Positions 23,601 to 26,778 of a stretch of 43,503 nucleotides of DNA are shown here, piece by piece. The stretch comes from Quinella sp. 1Q7. Its GTDB lineage: Bacteria > Bacillota > Negativicutes > Selenomonadales > Selenomonadaceae. Made by a program: the position numbers and the translations under genes. The notes under the pieces were generated by a model. The model saw only the letters and a program-made list of their open reading frames with translations. It ran no database searches and had not been told where the DNA came from. Position 1 is the first letter of the stretch. Every line of letters starts with the position of its first letter. The DNA lies in NCBI GenBank assembly GCA_015206805.1, contig JADEZP010000006.1:1-43503 (forward strand), written 5' to 3'.

Positions 23601-23960
23601 AACATCGTCGCCGAGCTTTACGAAGCTGAAAGTTGGTGCGGCTGATTGAGAGTATTCAATTGTCACAGTGACGCCGGTATCGGAAGTTATTGTGCCGTTT
23701 TTGAACGTTACGAAAGTATTTCCCGGAATGCTGATTCTGCCGTCAGATTTGTACGTGAGTTTATGGTTGTTCAAGTCAATGACAAAGGCGGCATTGGCGA
23801 TGTTCGGAATGTTGTTCAAAGTTTGGGTTACATCTATATCGGCGGTCAGTGTTATGGTGTCGCCGCTCGTCGACAAATCATTGATAGCAGTGCTCAATTG
23901 TGCGGCTGTGCCTACTGAACTACTGGCGAAACGTTGTATATCAAATTCAAATTCGGCCAT
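2541..23960 (-). CDS. Giant repeat protein (7139 aa), probably surface or extracellular
   Basis: Unrecognised beyond being a giant Thr/Asp/Ser/Val/Gly-rich, acidic, Cys- and Trp-poor beta-repeat protein, probably adhesive or matrix-forming by analogy (inference). The ATG at 23960 is preceded by AAAGGAG nine bases upstream. It begins MAEFEFDIQRFA and has no hydrophobic signal peptide. Residues ~17-455: four ~110-residue repeats (pattern A.L..AI..LD.TDTTIQ), resembling a right-handed beta-helix. Residues ~730-6380: about 29 copies of a module marked L..GD.F...G..Y.....GL and, ~40 residues on, W.N.L.V....L.L. Residues ~3599-6290: seven tandem units of 375-398 residues, near-identical in DNA. Residues ~6400-7090 are non-tandem beta-rich sequence. 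No LPXTG, S-layer homology, RTX nonapeptide or autotransporter barrel was seen. The last ~50 residues (RGSSARRRH onward) look like out-of-frame translation; see the frame switch near 2698. Confidence 0.85.
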   Translation of the reverse strand: MAEFEFDIQRFASSSVGTAAQLSTAINDLSTSGDTITLTADIDVTQTLNNIPNIANAAFVIDLNNHKLTYKSDGRISIPGNTFVTFKNGTITSDTGVTVTIEYSQSAAPTFSFVKLGDDVSKKVTVRTATELISAINALDDTDTTIQFGAAISDPDNFNVNKSVTIDLGNNTLGYTSDHTITIEKGATVNFTSSLSGGAITPETSVDAIIAYKGNAPTFDDSVTHSGVLVAKLVEVKNAIDLKDAVETLDGTDTIIRLTDDITGATALDIAGAQTVVFDMAGHSIKYSTAGNITIKKASTVKFKNGGQITSTGDNASVNVKYYQSNSPTFGNTKLSGDDISKTVKVSSYAELNAALNALDGTKTTIQFTQSFAAAGTLTIPANQNVTIDLKGYTYTIAANSNDITVGSKSTVNITGGTIVKGNNATTATINNSGGNLTLDDMTLNGVSVNHTGGTIKATNSTTVTLSSTQTYVDRPDSINPPTIYTATNGTITLNYNDGDASVTGLDPGASETTFTVAQGSNRVNYTVASGGLRAENNGIVKVYTNNFAPTEEISMSVIFPFTASELKNALIMESGDTNFIFQASTTGKITANDDPFYIVSYSDYTTTFGTLTKNSNGNFTLEKTSEAPTTWTTVTINDNSTVEFSSDFTGTEIDIGTDHKFTSTGGTSFTVNSANSDYVSIIGSNNVSLGAGTIRTATYDQTIAAGKNSVGGYSGGKDGINIISGTNTLVSDIDDGESFNLNGTVYTKGKLGLSAPTADGFSLYTGKPTAINSVDGAWTVDLSGLESGMKEASTIGSVLTLGESGFTKNAVILGLSSTGIVKYAELTVDKSTDSYVLNTITTDGKFAFWDNVQTINVFGAGTGNTSISTDLVGTKDTVITGADITINAIRARFKVTESSGDYFVVNNTDTTHGAAAPQITGASKITLLDGSITLHDDNKVITMGEGGPTLKKFTAGMTVTLRGENVIVQGKATDKSDAKFDFNKTTYTITAGDGMKFNFKTNDPNYLVISELDVGDAFKYDKSAYSVKGAGFIRDGDSMWTGGTSARPHALSRATVSVGDLTLSSHWGAIATVNTVDDSINLPLGTDTITLVGADYNKVYGVFSGANGDYTLDGVTETVNIANLGKVTVQGGIKSLSATEKLTNVTIYSPAANFAVTNNNGDGWGVKLDGSAVSAITSNENITLLSGTFQVDSDTDVNLAVNNTIISATGDSSTIIVTGNGSDATISDLNVGESFNIVNRGDYTMKAVGLVKDDQYLFGSKDGVVPLSDISTGSLWGALISASALTINSSSTNAIIVDATENTIYADLVVDDTTISMRKADGGATWDASNIIYVDNTLVGFTDDFTGSVSIAGIQSKATVNVTEINPFTFKDAGTGAVIANVNAYNLTGGTVSVTANQTVTADTTVLSADTGNVTFNVDGTSATIGAVDTGDIFSVNGNIYSVFNVGIMTDSDELLRDTKSQKSITVQELDDTEKIKTITVTDSVLAVSRTIAAGTSYVAIDPGRNTRYGMISVVSGGGFSMWRDSLDTAWDPSYTISADNQRVTLTTDYLNKNLRGVNSGAEFQVLSLSQGSGSNFSYYDAYTGGATLSTQVASVTQTAGLIALNDNQSIFFGSAQTKITDTDIDGKSNIAVSVNAGAATITAIDSGDVFSINGQSYGLLSNGRLVWINDNKIYSGDPIDTSNGSIAVNDLLGNEWNEYHSIKTDEIDVLTIDNTAVKDLTKGNAAFVVGDEVGTVHGGYSFPTEIYGTLTYTTNKVYSLTTDGKPDRGKELKGVVVTGDAQPVEFSTYFLSLPITVGSASSPVAEFKVTDASASFTVNCASDKVSVSTVASAISLTGGMLYINDLNQTVTAGGKKIVADSSDDISVNYSASTSTFTVGAFKTAGEAVTVNNTPYSLLGGDGFDIIVGSSTTTLDGVTIGDTFSINGTSYVMTSIGLVNDSNQLNTVLTAASTSFATDELLSNWMAIHQAPGGLLSISTNMPRYARVADTADPAKSATYGTIKSGSGGNYTFTKGGSGDINPTSVSIASGVVANLDSVCADIDITVPNATIIASASSPFTVNTRDGNYAAVNTTVEVTAGTVQGGGSTNPVMVLGYTVTESVGDITVGLNGASAFVGGLDNEEIFYVSSTSYQMTAAGITKNGGDKLVYEKSTYDGNNGMFYLANESPVNIINVSGTSLGLRGKTADAFVYNANNTTKFGALSFVGSDDMTLKSNSSMNPNEFIKNIYIDTGKNFTVDFSTKVNAPSGAVTVNKDPYNAVGDIVISAVKDDSSLYGGTVALTSGDSVQANNGTLTALDNSVITATAERGTLKTIDGLSSGEMFTFGDATYTQTEVGLMRGGNSICEKLGTSSIKVSDLSSGTFVKVLAVDNEYLDLTSVNTNANVYDDAENPAVKYAELTVKGTTFTLNDSGSASSAIKTVGISNGTILNIDFTTNVSTSGTVTVNDNKYTAVGDIVISAVEDDSSLYGGTVSLTNNESVKGSNGTLTVVNGTVSATASNGILTTIDGLDADESFTFGGSTYTQTAAGLTTGGTIREDLKTSTIRIADLSAVTWENYVQTDSDDVLTLSKVTVETANVYNSAMSSPRLATVSMSGATYTLTDNTDNSSDIKSVKLDANKTLTVDFVTYVTGAKNSSVTVNGAAYTSTTAFTIDTTADDSELYEGTVSIGDSASVTADGDSINGVSGTITATALSGTWTQLGSLDSGDEFIINGKTYQIKGTDSLIQIVSGEGDKLYTEYIVGGTVDYSKLIDSNFCETYELDENNVLDLTAKPLNTDPTIVVGHSAPNIRVANLSYSASTGYTLSSRSDGDITKLAGIKLDTKVNKLDASDIKTTVFTDGNTTYTVNGASFVALEGLSIATADNSATLSDGKVSLKAGAVSSVAVTDGDTISATKGTVTVDVDGSTVTIGDLNNAEVFNVSGTSYLKTSIGLVTGDTKKLNTSLSSASVTTADLNLSGSDWKNVLNLNGSTLSVDISKPSDVFVVDFSTPANALLYGKLTKDNDTYTLDDTGTATFDAVTVTDTKLTLPAKCTAASLSAGGASFTVTATDAFTIDASNNKPAVSGVTSVYLTAGELVAPYDVPVNVNGKAIVATNSSAMTIGISGASTFVGELNVGDTFTIGGTSYTMTRVGLRTGNQIVYPNTATFWLDAADAKDILHVSGTNLDLTNQTEDANVYNEALTTQLGTLSFVGSKMSLYSLSSAPTTAPANIKTVDIAPGANFTVDFDTKVNATSGIVTVNYDTYNAVGSIVIDAKNNDSTLYNGTIALASDYTVASTNGDTVKTDNGSVNVTAALGKVTQFSDVDAGEIFNFGGKSYVQADMGLMLGDQICESLNGSFTAANLNNGKFVDILTPVDSGLDLSTITADANIYDDADSPAVKYAALTVSRDNTRYTLTDSGSASTAIETVDITAGKILTVDFSTMVNAPTGTVTVNGDRYNAADSIVLSAVKNDSTLYDGIVTLDKTNPTASATYNGALTVSNASISATATLGYFTAISGLDTGESFTFDGTTYTQTDIGLRNGSFVAEALSGSEIALDDLETVTWNNFLTVGSDGVLTLADVTTDDANVYNYAVTERLGTVTKSGSTYTLDYAGQVRAPSGTVTVNGNTYTSTTDLIIDTTPTTSTLTTGTVSLASGDTVATTSEHAINNTAGDGLTVNAADSTVTIGELNSGDTFTADSTAYQITDAALFNTTDENIYTETSPTSITLDKLTGDDDWNNYLTVENGTLNITDALLPTADADADDESEGSESSEATSDVDNDAVIVSDDLSTVFGTLANENGVYKFTANDLVNGALSSINIVDTAATFDADYADVATFTANDSTFADVTVNTRTKTFTLTATDDVPRFSDDVKSFTLTAGEVQAVANQTVTAGSHVITPSTVANATISLDDISGLSAGDTFTLDGDTYTYVSNLGLFNTTDTALVTDGFSDGTLNFGFTETQVLAPVDGVLDLDDVTANNMLVFDSATAPTKQLGTVTKNGTSYTLDYAGQVRAAAGTVTVNGATYTGTTDLIIDTTPTTSTLTTGTVSLASGDSVATTSEHAINNTAGDGLTVNASGSAVTFGALNSGDSFTADDVDYQITDAALFNTTAENIYTETAPTSITLDKLTGDDDWNNYLTVTNQTLDVTDNSLSTGSDAVIVSDDLSKVFGMLANENGVYKFTADDLVNGALSSINIFDTAATFDADFADVETFTANDSTFADVTVNTRTKTFTLTATDDVPRFSDDVKSFTLTAGEVQAVAGQTVTAGSHVITPTTVANAIISLDDISGLSVGDTFTLDGDTYTYVADLGLFNTTDTALVTDGFSDDTLTFGFSETQALAPVDGILDLSNVTNDSMVVFDSATAPTKQLGTVTKNGSTYTLDYAGKVRTPSGTVTVNGNTYTGTTTLIIDTTPTTSTLTTGTVNLASGDSVVTTSEHNIANTAGDGLTVNASGSAVTIGELNSGDSFSADDVDYQLTDAALFNTTAENIYTETSPTSITLETLTGDDDWNNYLTVTNQTLDVTDNSLSTGSDAVIVSDDLSTVFGTLANESGVYKFTADKLVNGALSSINIVDTAATFDDDFADVATFTANDSTFADVTVNTRTKTFTLTATDDVSRFSDDVKSFTLTAGEVQAVAGQTVTAGSHVITPTTVANAIISLDDISGLSVGDTFTLDGDTYTYVADLGLFNTTDTALVTDGFADDMLTFGFTETQVLAPVDGILDLDNVTNDSMVVFDSATAPTKQLGTVTKNGSTYTLDYAGKVRTPSGTVTVNGNIYTGTTTLIIDTTPTTSTLTTGTVNLASGDTVATTSEHNIANTAGDGLTVNAADSTVTIGELNSGDTFTADDVDYQITDAALFNTTAENIYTETSPTSITLETLTGDDDWNNYLTVTNQTLDVTDNSLSTGSDAVIVSDDLSKVFGTLANENGVYKFTANDLVNGALSSINIVDTAATFDADYADVATFTANDSTFADVTVNTRAKTFTLTATDDVPRFSDDVKSFTLTAGEVQAVAGQTVTAGSHVITPTTVANAIISLDDISGLSVGDTFTLDGDTYTYVSNLGLFNTTDTALVTDGFSDDTLTFGFSETQVLAPVDGVLDLDNVTNNNMLVFDSATAPTKQLGTVTKNGSTYTLDYAGQVRAAAGTVTVNGNIYTGTTTLIIDTTVDSSTLTTGTVNLASGNSVATTSEHNIANTAGDGLTVNASTSAVTIGELNSGDAFTADDVNYQLTDAALFNTTAENIYTETSPTSITLDELTGDDDWNNYLTVENGTLNITDALLPTADADDESEGSEAASESSEATSDVDNDAVIVSDDLSKVFGTLANENGVYKFTADSLVNGALSSINIVDTAATFDADYADVATFTANDSTFADVTVNTRAKTFTLTATDDVPRFSDDVKSFTLTAGEVQAVAGQTVTAGNHVITPTTVASAIISLDDISGLSVGDTFTLDGDTYTYVADLGLFNTTDTALVTDGFADDTLTFGFTETQVLAPVDGVLDLDDVTNDSMVVFDSATNPTERLGTVTKNGTSYTLDYAGQVRAPSGTVTVNGNIYTGTTTLIIDTTPTTSTLTTGTVSLASGSSVATTSEHSISNTAGDGLTVNASGSAVTIGELNSGDTFTADSTAYQITDAALFNTTDENVYTATSPTTITLDELTGDDDWNNYLTVENGTLNITDALLPTADADDESEGSEAASESSEATSDVDNDAVIVSDDLSKVFGTLANESGVYKFTADKLVNGALSSINIVDTAATFDADFADVETFTANDSTFADVTVNTRAKTFTLTATDDVPRFSDDVKSFTLTAGEVQAVAGQTVTAGSHVITPTTVANAIISLDDISGLSAGDTFTLDGDNYTYVDDLGLFNTTDTALITDGFSDGTLTFGFTETQVLAPVDSVLDLANVTNDSMLVFDSATAPTKQLGTVTKSGSTYTLDYAGKVRAPSGTVTVNGNTYTGTTTLIIDTTETTSTLTTGTVNLASGDSVNTTSNHNVATTSGDGLTVNASGSAVTIGALNSGDAFTADSTAYQITDAALFNTTAENIYTETAPTTITLAKLTSSDNWNNYLTVTNAALNVTDSLLSMGSDAVIVSDDLSKVFGTLANNAGTYRFTADDLVNGALSSINIVDTAATFDDDFADVATFTANDSTFADVTVNTRAKTFTLTATDDVPRFSDDVKSFTLTAGEVQAVAGQTVTAGSHVITPSTVANAIISLDDISGLSAGDTFTLDGDTYTYVDNLGLFNTTDTALVTDGFSDDTLTFGFTETQALAPIDGVLDLDDVTANNMLVFDSATAPTKQLGTVTKNGSTYTLDYAGQVRAPSGTVTVNGNIYTGTTTLIIDTTPTTSTLTTGTVSLSSGDSVATTSEHSISNTAGDGLTVNAADSAVTIGELNSGDAFTADDNTYTVKVTGPMNSAGALWRGGDYSDGLTIDALETASNWRTPLVVSNKDLFVDTGTLVNGEEIILTNSTTSPTEIYGTLSRDSDGRYKLTVSDGDTLLSALTVSGVVMDVDNDLASDDVSITTVNADNTETVFTVNPKRGTEYFTVDATGNIPKIEDAGSVEITDGKVTTGDDIPVTIADDAQNPTIVIDNGTHKIGNQTVTLADNVADADVTLADDGTISSISPLTKDATVTIDGDTYTSPADNSTLNYNDADGWYFDDYIPESGAYIITVDKNGNITVDRGVKFTDVVSSGHTLPTNSTIQLAADVNYTPVTLINNGATAINLTDAEGNSLVANLGKIGGVLFDGDGAEFDSLDEAHGATFTLDEEQSLTAGTTVITANADDVTVTIGRRNRLTVQGDISAVNATIDLSTSDTIKFDGMSLSGDGTAIFDGDGDLSITDGTTATSATGKTFTVYGTVTVDGKTVNAATSTALTATAKGLTVGKTALTVTGDDAYTVNIDANSSITGVENLGSATGVTVGGLTNGTLLTDAAGSLTVDKTFASGASVLYTVRRGKITAADGVTTISGDFANGVAVNETPYTISGGTVTIDASTGNVAADAGTYDLNGKTYTTSATTTFTLTDGTVKGANLDGDGNFAIHQDETGFALDDDTLNLSGNSVVTLGVASDNVITADGIEGVISGLDTATVNDIGDATINGTAINVDGDTVTALVANGFQRGSSARRRHSRLPKGRGVGKNFRRKNLSRHRKGGSRNGTRHVRLRSRLPD
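4830..21760 (-). repeat. Diverged ~195-residue module repeated ~29 times
   Basis: The signature is [LVI]-x-x-G-[DE]-x-F, 5-6 residues, Y, 5-6 residues, GL. Examples are LNVGESFNI near residue 1230, VDTGDIFSVNG near 1430, LSSGEMFTFGD near 2320, LDSGDEFIING near 2707 and LDTGESFTFDG near 3500. Spacing is 190-217 residues, with two gaps of ~275, over residues ~736-6380. Each copy is followed by a Trp-Asn segment (for example TWENYV, TWNNFL, DDWNNYL) and a GTL/GTV beta-strand pair. Copy positions were estimated by eye. Confidence 0.8.
5091..13166 (-). repeat. Seven tandem ~1.1-1.2 kb repeats (higher-order repeat) inside the giant gene
   Basis: Using the codons for YAG(Q/K)VR as the marker, unit boundaries fall at 5091, 6216, 7410, 8604, 9729, 10854, 11979 and 13167. 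The units are therefore 1125, 1194, 1194, 1125, 1125, 1125 and 1188 bp, all multiples of three. An eighth partial unit continues below 5091. Each unit holds two copies of the ~195-residue module, one with LNSGD(T/S/A)F and one with LS(A/V)GDTF. The length differences come from an acidic Ser/Glu/Asp linker present in the 1188- and 1194-bp units only. Neighbouring units differ at scattered single bases. Confidence 0.95.
22595..23915 (-). repeat. Four N-terminal beta-helix-like repeats of the giant protein
   Basis: Repeats start near residues 17, 124, 235 and 344 (period 107-111). Each has a helix-like AxxLxxAI segment, LDxTDTTIQ, a strand rich in DLxxHxLxY/T, then KNGxI and a SxxPTF end. They are unrelated in sequence to the modules further on. 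Confidence 0.75.
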
Positions 23961-23990
23961 GATTAATCGCTCCTTTCTGCTAATTTATAT

Positions 23991-24064
23991 CGAAAGAAAA
24001 GGTTTTAGGTTATAGGCGTTGGGTGTTAGCAAAACTACAACCTTAAACCTGTAACCTAAAACCT
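23991..24064 (-). terminator. AGGTTTTAGGTT inverted repeat, probable terminator after the Na+ pump genes
   Basis: Two 17-base arms (24000-24016 and 24048-24064) match as inverted repeats with one mismatch. On the minus strand the hairpin is followed by TTTTCTTTC. The arms and the loop edge consist of repeated AGGTT(T/A) words (AGGTTTTAGGTTACAGGTTT on the minus strand). The 110-base gap between the pump genes and the giant gene contains little else apart from a weak TATAAA box at 23984-23989. Confidence 0.6.
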
Positions 24065-24070
24065 AAACGT

Positions 24071-25204
24071 TCACTTCAACATTGCGAGCATTGTGCCTGC
24101 GGCGACAGCCGTGCCGATAACGCCCGCGACGTTCGGACCCATTGCGTGCATGAGCAGGTAGTTGCCGGGCTTTGACTTCATGCCGACGAGTTGACTGACG
24201 CGCGCCGCCATAGGAACTGCACTGACGCCCGCCGAGCCGATTAACGGATTGATTTCGCCGCCCGTAACTTTGCACATGATTTTGCCGAAGATTAAGCCGC
24301 CCGCCGTGCCGCCCATGAACGCGACAAGTCCGAGCGCGATTATCAGCAGGGTGTCGGCGCGCAGGAAGTCGTCCGCGTTCATTGTCATACCCGTGCCCGT
24401 GCCGAGGAAAATCGTTACAATGTTAATCAATGAGTTCTGCGCGGTATCGCTAAGTCTGTCCGTAACGCCCGATTCGCGGAACAGGTTGCCCAACATCAAG
24501 CAACCGAGCAACGCGGCTATCGGCGGCAGGAGCAAGCTGATAAAAATCGTCGACACAATCGGGAATACGACGCGTTCAAATTTCGTGACGGGGCGAAGTT
24601 CCTTCATGACGATTTCGCGTTCGGCTTGCGTTGTCATGAGTTTCATAATCGGCGGCTGAATCAGCGGGACAAGCGACATGTACGAATAAGCCGCGACAGC
24701 GATTGCGCCCAAAAGGTGCGGTGCAAGTTTCGTCGACAGGTAAATCGACGTCGGACCGTCCGCGCCTCCGATAATGCCGATTGCCGCCGCCTCGTGCACG
24801 TTAAAGCCGACAAGCATTGCTCCGCCGAGCGCGACGAATACGCCGACTTGAGCCGCCGCTCCGAGCAATAATGTCGACGGTCTTGCCAGCAGCGGGCTGA
24901 AGTCTGTCATTGCTCCGATACCGAGAAATATCAGCGGCGGGAAAATTTCATACGTGATGCCGTAGTTAATCGCCTTCATGACGTTCATTTCTTCGCCGAA
25001 AAAGCCCGTGTTCGGGAAGTTGGCGAGGATACAGCCGAAAGCGATTGGTCCGAGCAACAGCGGTTCAAACTCCTTGACGAACGCCATATACAGCAAAATG
25101 AGTCCGACAAGAATCATTATGCCGTTGCCCATTGTGAATGCCGAAAATCCGCTGTCGTTCCAAACCGCCTGCAACGATACGGCGAATGCGTTTAAAGCTT
25201 CCAA
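24071..25204 (-). CDS. Na+-translocating decarboxylase, beta subunit (OadB/MmdB/GcdB family)
   Basis: Integral membrane subunit that couples decarboxylation of carboxybiotin to outward Na+ pumping in oxaloacetate, methylmalonyl-CoA or glutaconyl-CoA decarboxylases. The 377 residues are nearly all hydrophobic segments. The family hallmark GGADGPTSIY sits at residues 146-155, with its conserved Asp at 149, known in OadB as part of the Na+/H+ path; GTGTGMTMNA and a C-terminal GNYLLMHAMGPNVAGVIG also fit. The start is TTG at 25204 behind GAGGTGA. The stop of the small subunit gene lies 11 bases upstream, so the two are one operon. Which substrate is used cannot be told: the carboxyltransferase and biotin-carrier genes are not in the window. 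In Negativicutes the methylmalonyl-CoA or glutaconyl-CoA enzyme is likely. Confidence 0.92.
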   Translation of the reverse strand: MEALNAFAVSLQAVWNDSGFSAFTMGNGIMILVGLILLYMAFVKEFEPLLLGPIAFGCILANFPNTGFFGEEMNVMKAINYGITYEIFPPLIFLGIGAMTDFSPLLARPSTLLLGAAAQVGVFVALGGAMLVGFNVHEAAAIGIIGGADGPTSIYLSTKLAPHLLGAIAVAAYSYMSLVPLIQPPIMKLMTTQAEREIVMKELRPVTKFERVVFPIVSTIFISLLLPPIAALLGCLMLGNLFRESGVTDRLSDTAQNSLINIVTIFLGTGTGMTMNADDFLRADTLLIIALGLVAFMGGTAGGLIFGKIMCKVTGGEINPLIGSAGVSAVPMAARVSQLVGMKSKPGNYLLMHAMGPNVAGVIGTAVAAGTMLAMLK

Positions 25205-25215
25205 AGTCCGTCACC

Positions 25216-25593
25216 TCATTTCCGCGAAAACGTGTTGATTCTTGCCGACGCCCGCCACGGCGTGCCTTCGTGATTGATGATTCTCACGGCTTTGACTTGA
25301 CCTGCGAAACCGTAAGCCGCGATAGCCGCAGATATTGCCGCGATTATTTCGGGCGATACGCCTTGCGTGACGGGTTCGGGCTCCGGCGGCGGTGTTGCGG
25401 TTGACGGCTCCGACTTCACTGCGACAAGCGGTAAATCTTCGTCGTCGGACTTGGGAACTTCGCGCGGCTTTGTCGGGTCGATAATGTGAATCAGCTTGAT
25501 TAAATACATCAACACGACAAGCACAATAAAGACGACCGTCATGTTAATCATCATTATGATTAGCGGGTTGGTCGTTACGGGGGAATGTGACAT
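25216..25593 (-). CDS. Na+-translocating decarboxylase, small (gamma/delta) subunit
   Basis: Small membrane subunit of the OadG/MmdD type, which anchors and stabilises the Na+-pumping decarboxylase complex. One strong transmembrane helix (residues ~12-35, IIMMINMTVVFIVLVVLMYL) is followed by a charged cytoplasmic part, a Pro-rich linker (TATPPPEPEPV) and a conserved C-terminal segment SPEIIAAISAAIAAYG with a final basic W-R tail. I use the ATG at 25593 (MSHSPVTTN), nine bases after GAGGTG. The longer in-frame GTG at 25605 is part of that ribosome site itself. There is no biotin-attachment Met-Lys-Met. It is the promoter-proximal gene of a two-gene operon with the beta subunit. Confidence 0.82.
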   Translation of the reverse strand: MSHSPVTTNPLIIMMINMTVVFIVLVVLMYLIKLIHIIDPTKPREVPKSDDEDLPLVAVKSEPSTATPPPEPEPVTQGVSPEIIAAISAAIAAYGFAGQVKAVRIINHEGTPWRASARINTFSRK

Positions 25594-25633
25594 TGGATAA
25601 ATCACCTCGATAAATATTTACAAACTGCAAGCA

Positions 25634-25662
25634 ATTCTAAACGTCCCGCGCCGTAAAGTCAA
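25634..25662 (-). promoter_or_regulatory. Promoter of the Na+ decarboxylase subunit operon
   Basis: TTGACT (25657-25662) and TAGAAT (25634-25639) are 17 bases apart, close to consensus. The -35 box overlaps the nagA stop codon, and no terminator lies between nagA and this operon, so read-through from nagA is possible. Confidence 0.8.
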
Positions 25663-26777
25663 TTTTCCCCGCGCACAAAGGTTTTGCGCACGTTGAAGGC
25701 GTCGTTGAAAATTACAATGTCCGCTGCCTTGCCGACCGTCAAACTTCCGAGCGCGTCGTAAACGTTCAATTCGACGGCGGGATTTTTCGTGACGAGCTCA
25801 ACACATGCCGCAACGTCAAGTCCCGTGTTGACGTGGAAATTTCGCAGGACGTGATTCATCGGCGCGACACTTCCCGCAATCGTGCCGTCGGCAAGCGTGG
25901 CGATATTGCCGCTGACGAAAACTTTTTGCCCGCCGAATTCGATAACGCCGTCGCCGAGCCCGCAGGCGCGAAGCGAATCCGTTATCAGGACAATTTCACT
26001 GCGCGGCTTGCATTTGGCGACGATACGTTGCGCGGCGGGGTGAACGTGAACATCGTCGGCGATAAGCTCAACCGTGGCGTTTGAATCGAGTGCGGCACCG
26101 ACGATACCCGGCTTGCGATGATGAAGTCCCGACTGCGCGTTGAAAAGGTGCGTGACGTGTCGGGCACCGTCATTAATCGCCGCGAGCGCAACTTCATACG
26201 TCGCCGCGCTGTGACCGATTGACACGATGAAATTTTCGCGGCAACGGGCAATGAATTCGTCGCCGCAAACTTCGGGCGCGACCGTGATAATTTTTATGAC
26301 GTCGGTAAAATTTTTTATGAGTTCAAAGTTCGCGGGCAGGATGTTCGCCGCCGATTGTGCTCCGTGAAATTTTTCGCTGATGAACGGACCTTCGAGATGT
26401 GCGCCGAGAATTTTTGCTCCGCGTGAAAAATTTTTTGCGTGACGAATCCGTTCAAGTGCGCGATAAATTTTTTCGAGCGGCATTGTCATTGTCGTCGGCA
26501 AAAAGCTTGTGACGCCCGTCGTCGGCAAAAAGTCCGCCAACGTCTGCAACGCGTTTGAATCGTCGTCCATTGTGTCGACGCCCGCCGCGCCGTGAATATG
26601 GACGTTGACGAATCCGGGCGCGACGAAGTCTCCCGCCGCGTCGATAATTTCAGTGCCTGCGGGAGTTGCGCCGATTGAAATAATTTTGTCTCCGAATGTG
26701 ATTGCCTTGCCCGTGACGACGCGGAAGTTGCCTTGCGCGTCGGGGACAATCAGCCGCCCGTTGATGATTGTCTTCAT
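25659..26777 (-). CDS. nagA: N-acetylglucosamine-6-phosphate deacetylase
   Basis: Amidohydrolase that removes acetate from GlcNAc-6-phosphate, feeding amino-sugar catabolism and cell-wall recycling. At 372 residues it has normal length. Visible metal and substrate residues are HIHG (His60, His62), AHLEGPF (Glu129), GHS (His189), THLFNA (His210), the ADDVHVHP segment around 241-247, and ITDS (catalytic-type Asp267). The ATG at 26777 follows the stop of the HD-GYP-like gene by one base, so the two are translationally coupled. nagB is not next to it. The pairing with a signalling-type protein is unusual. No internal defect was seen. Confidence 0.95.
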   Translation of the reverse strand: MKTIINGRLIVPDAQGNFRVVTGKAITFGDKIISIGATPAGTEIIDAAGDFVAPGFVNVHIHGAAGVDTMDDDSNALQTLADFLPTTGVTSFLPTTMTMPLEKIYRALERIRHAKNFSRGAKILGAHLEGPFISEKFHGAQSAANILPANFELIKNFTDVIKIITVAPEVCGDEFIARCRENFIVSIGHSAATYEVALAAINDGARHVTHLFNAQSGLHHRKPGIVGAALDSNATVELIADDVHVHPAAQRIVAKCKPRSEIVLITDSLRACGLGDGVIEFGGQKVFVSGNIATLADGTIAGSVAPMNHVLRNFHVNTGLDVAACVELVTKNPAVELNVYDALGSLTVGKAADIVIFNDAFNVRKTFVRGEN

Positions 26778-26778
26778 G

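Noticed and set aside
24048..24064. AACCTAAAACCTAAAC as a telomere-like repeat
   Set aside because: Only a few imperfect words, arranged as an inverted repeat inside a bacterial gene gap; nothing suggests a chromosome end.
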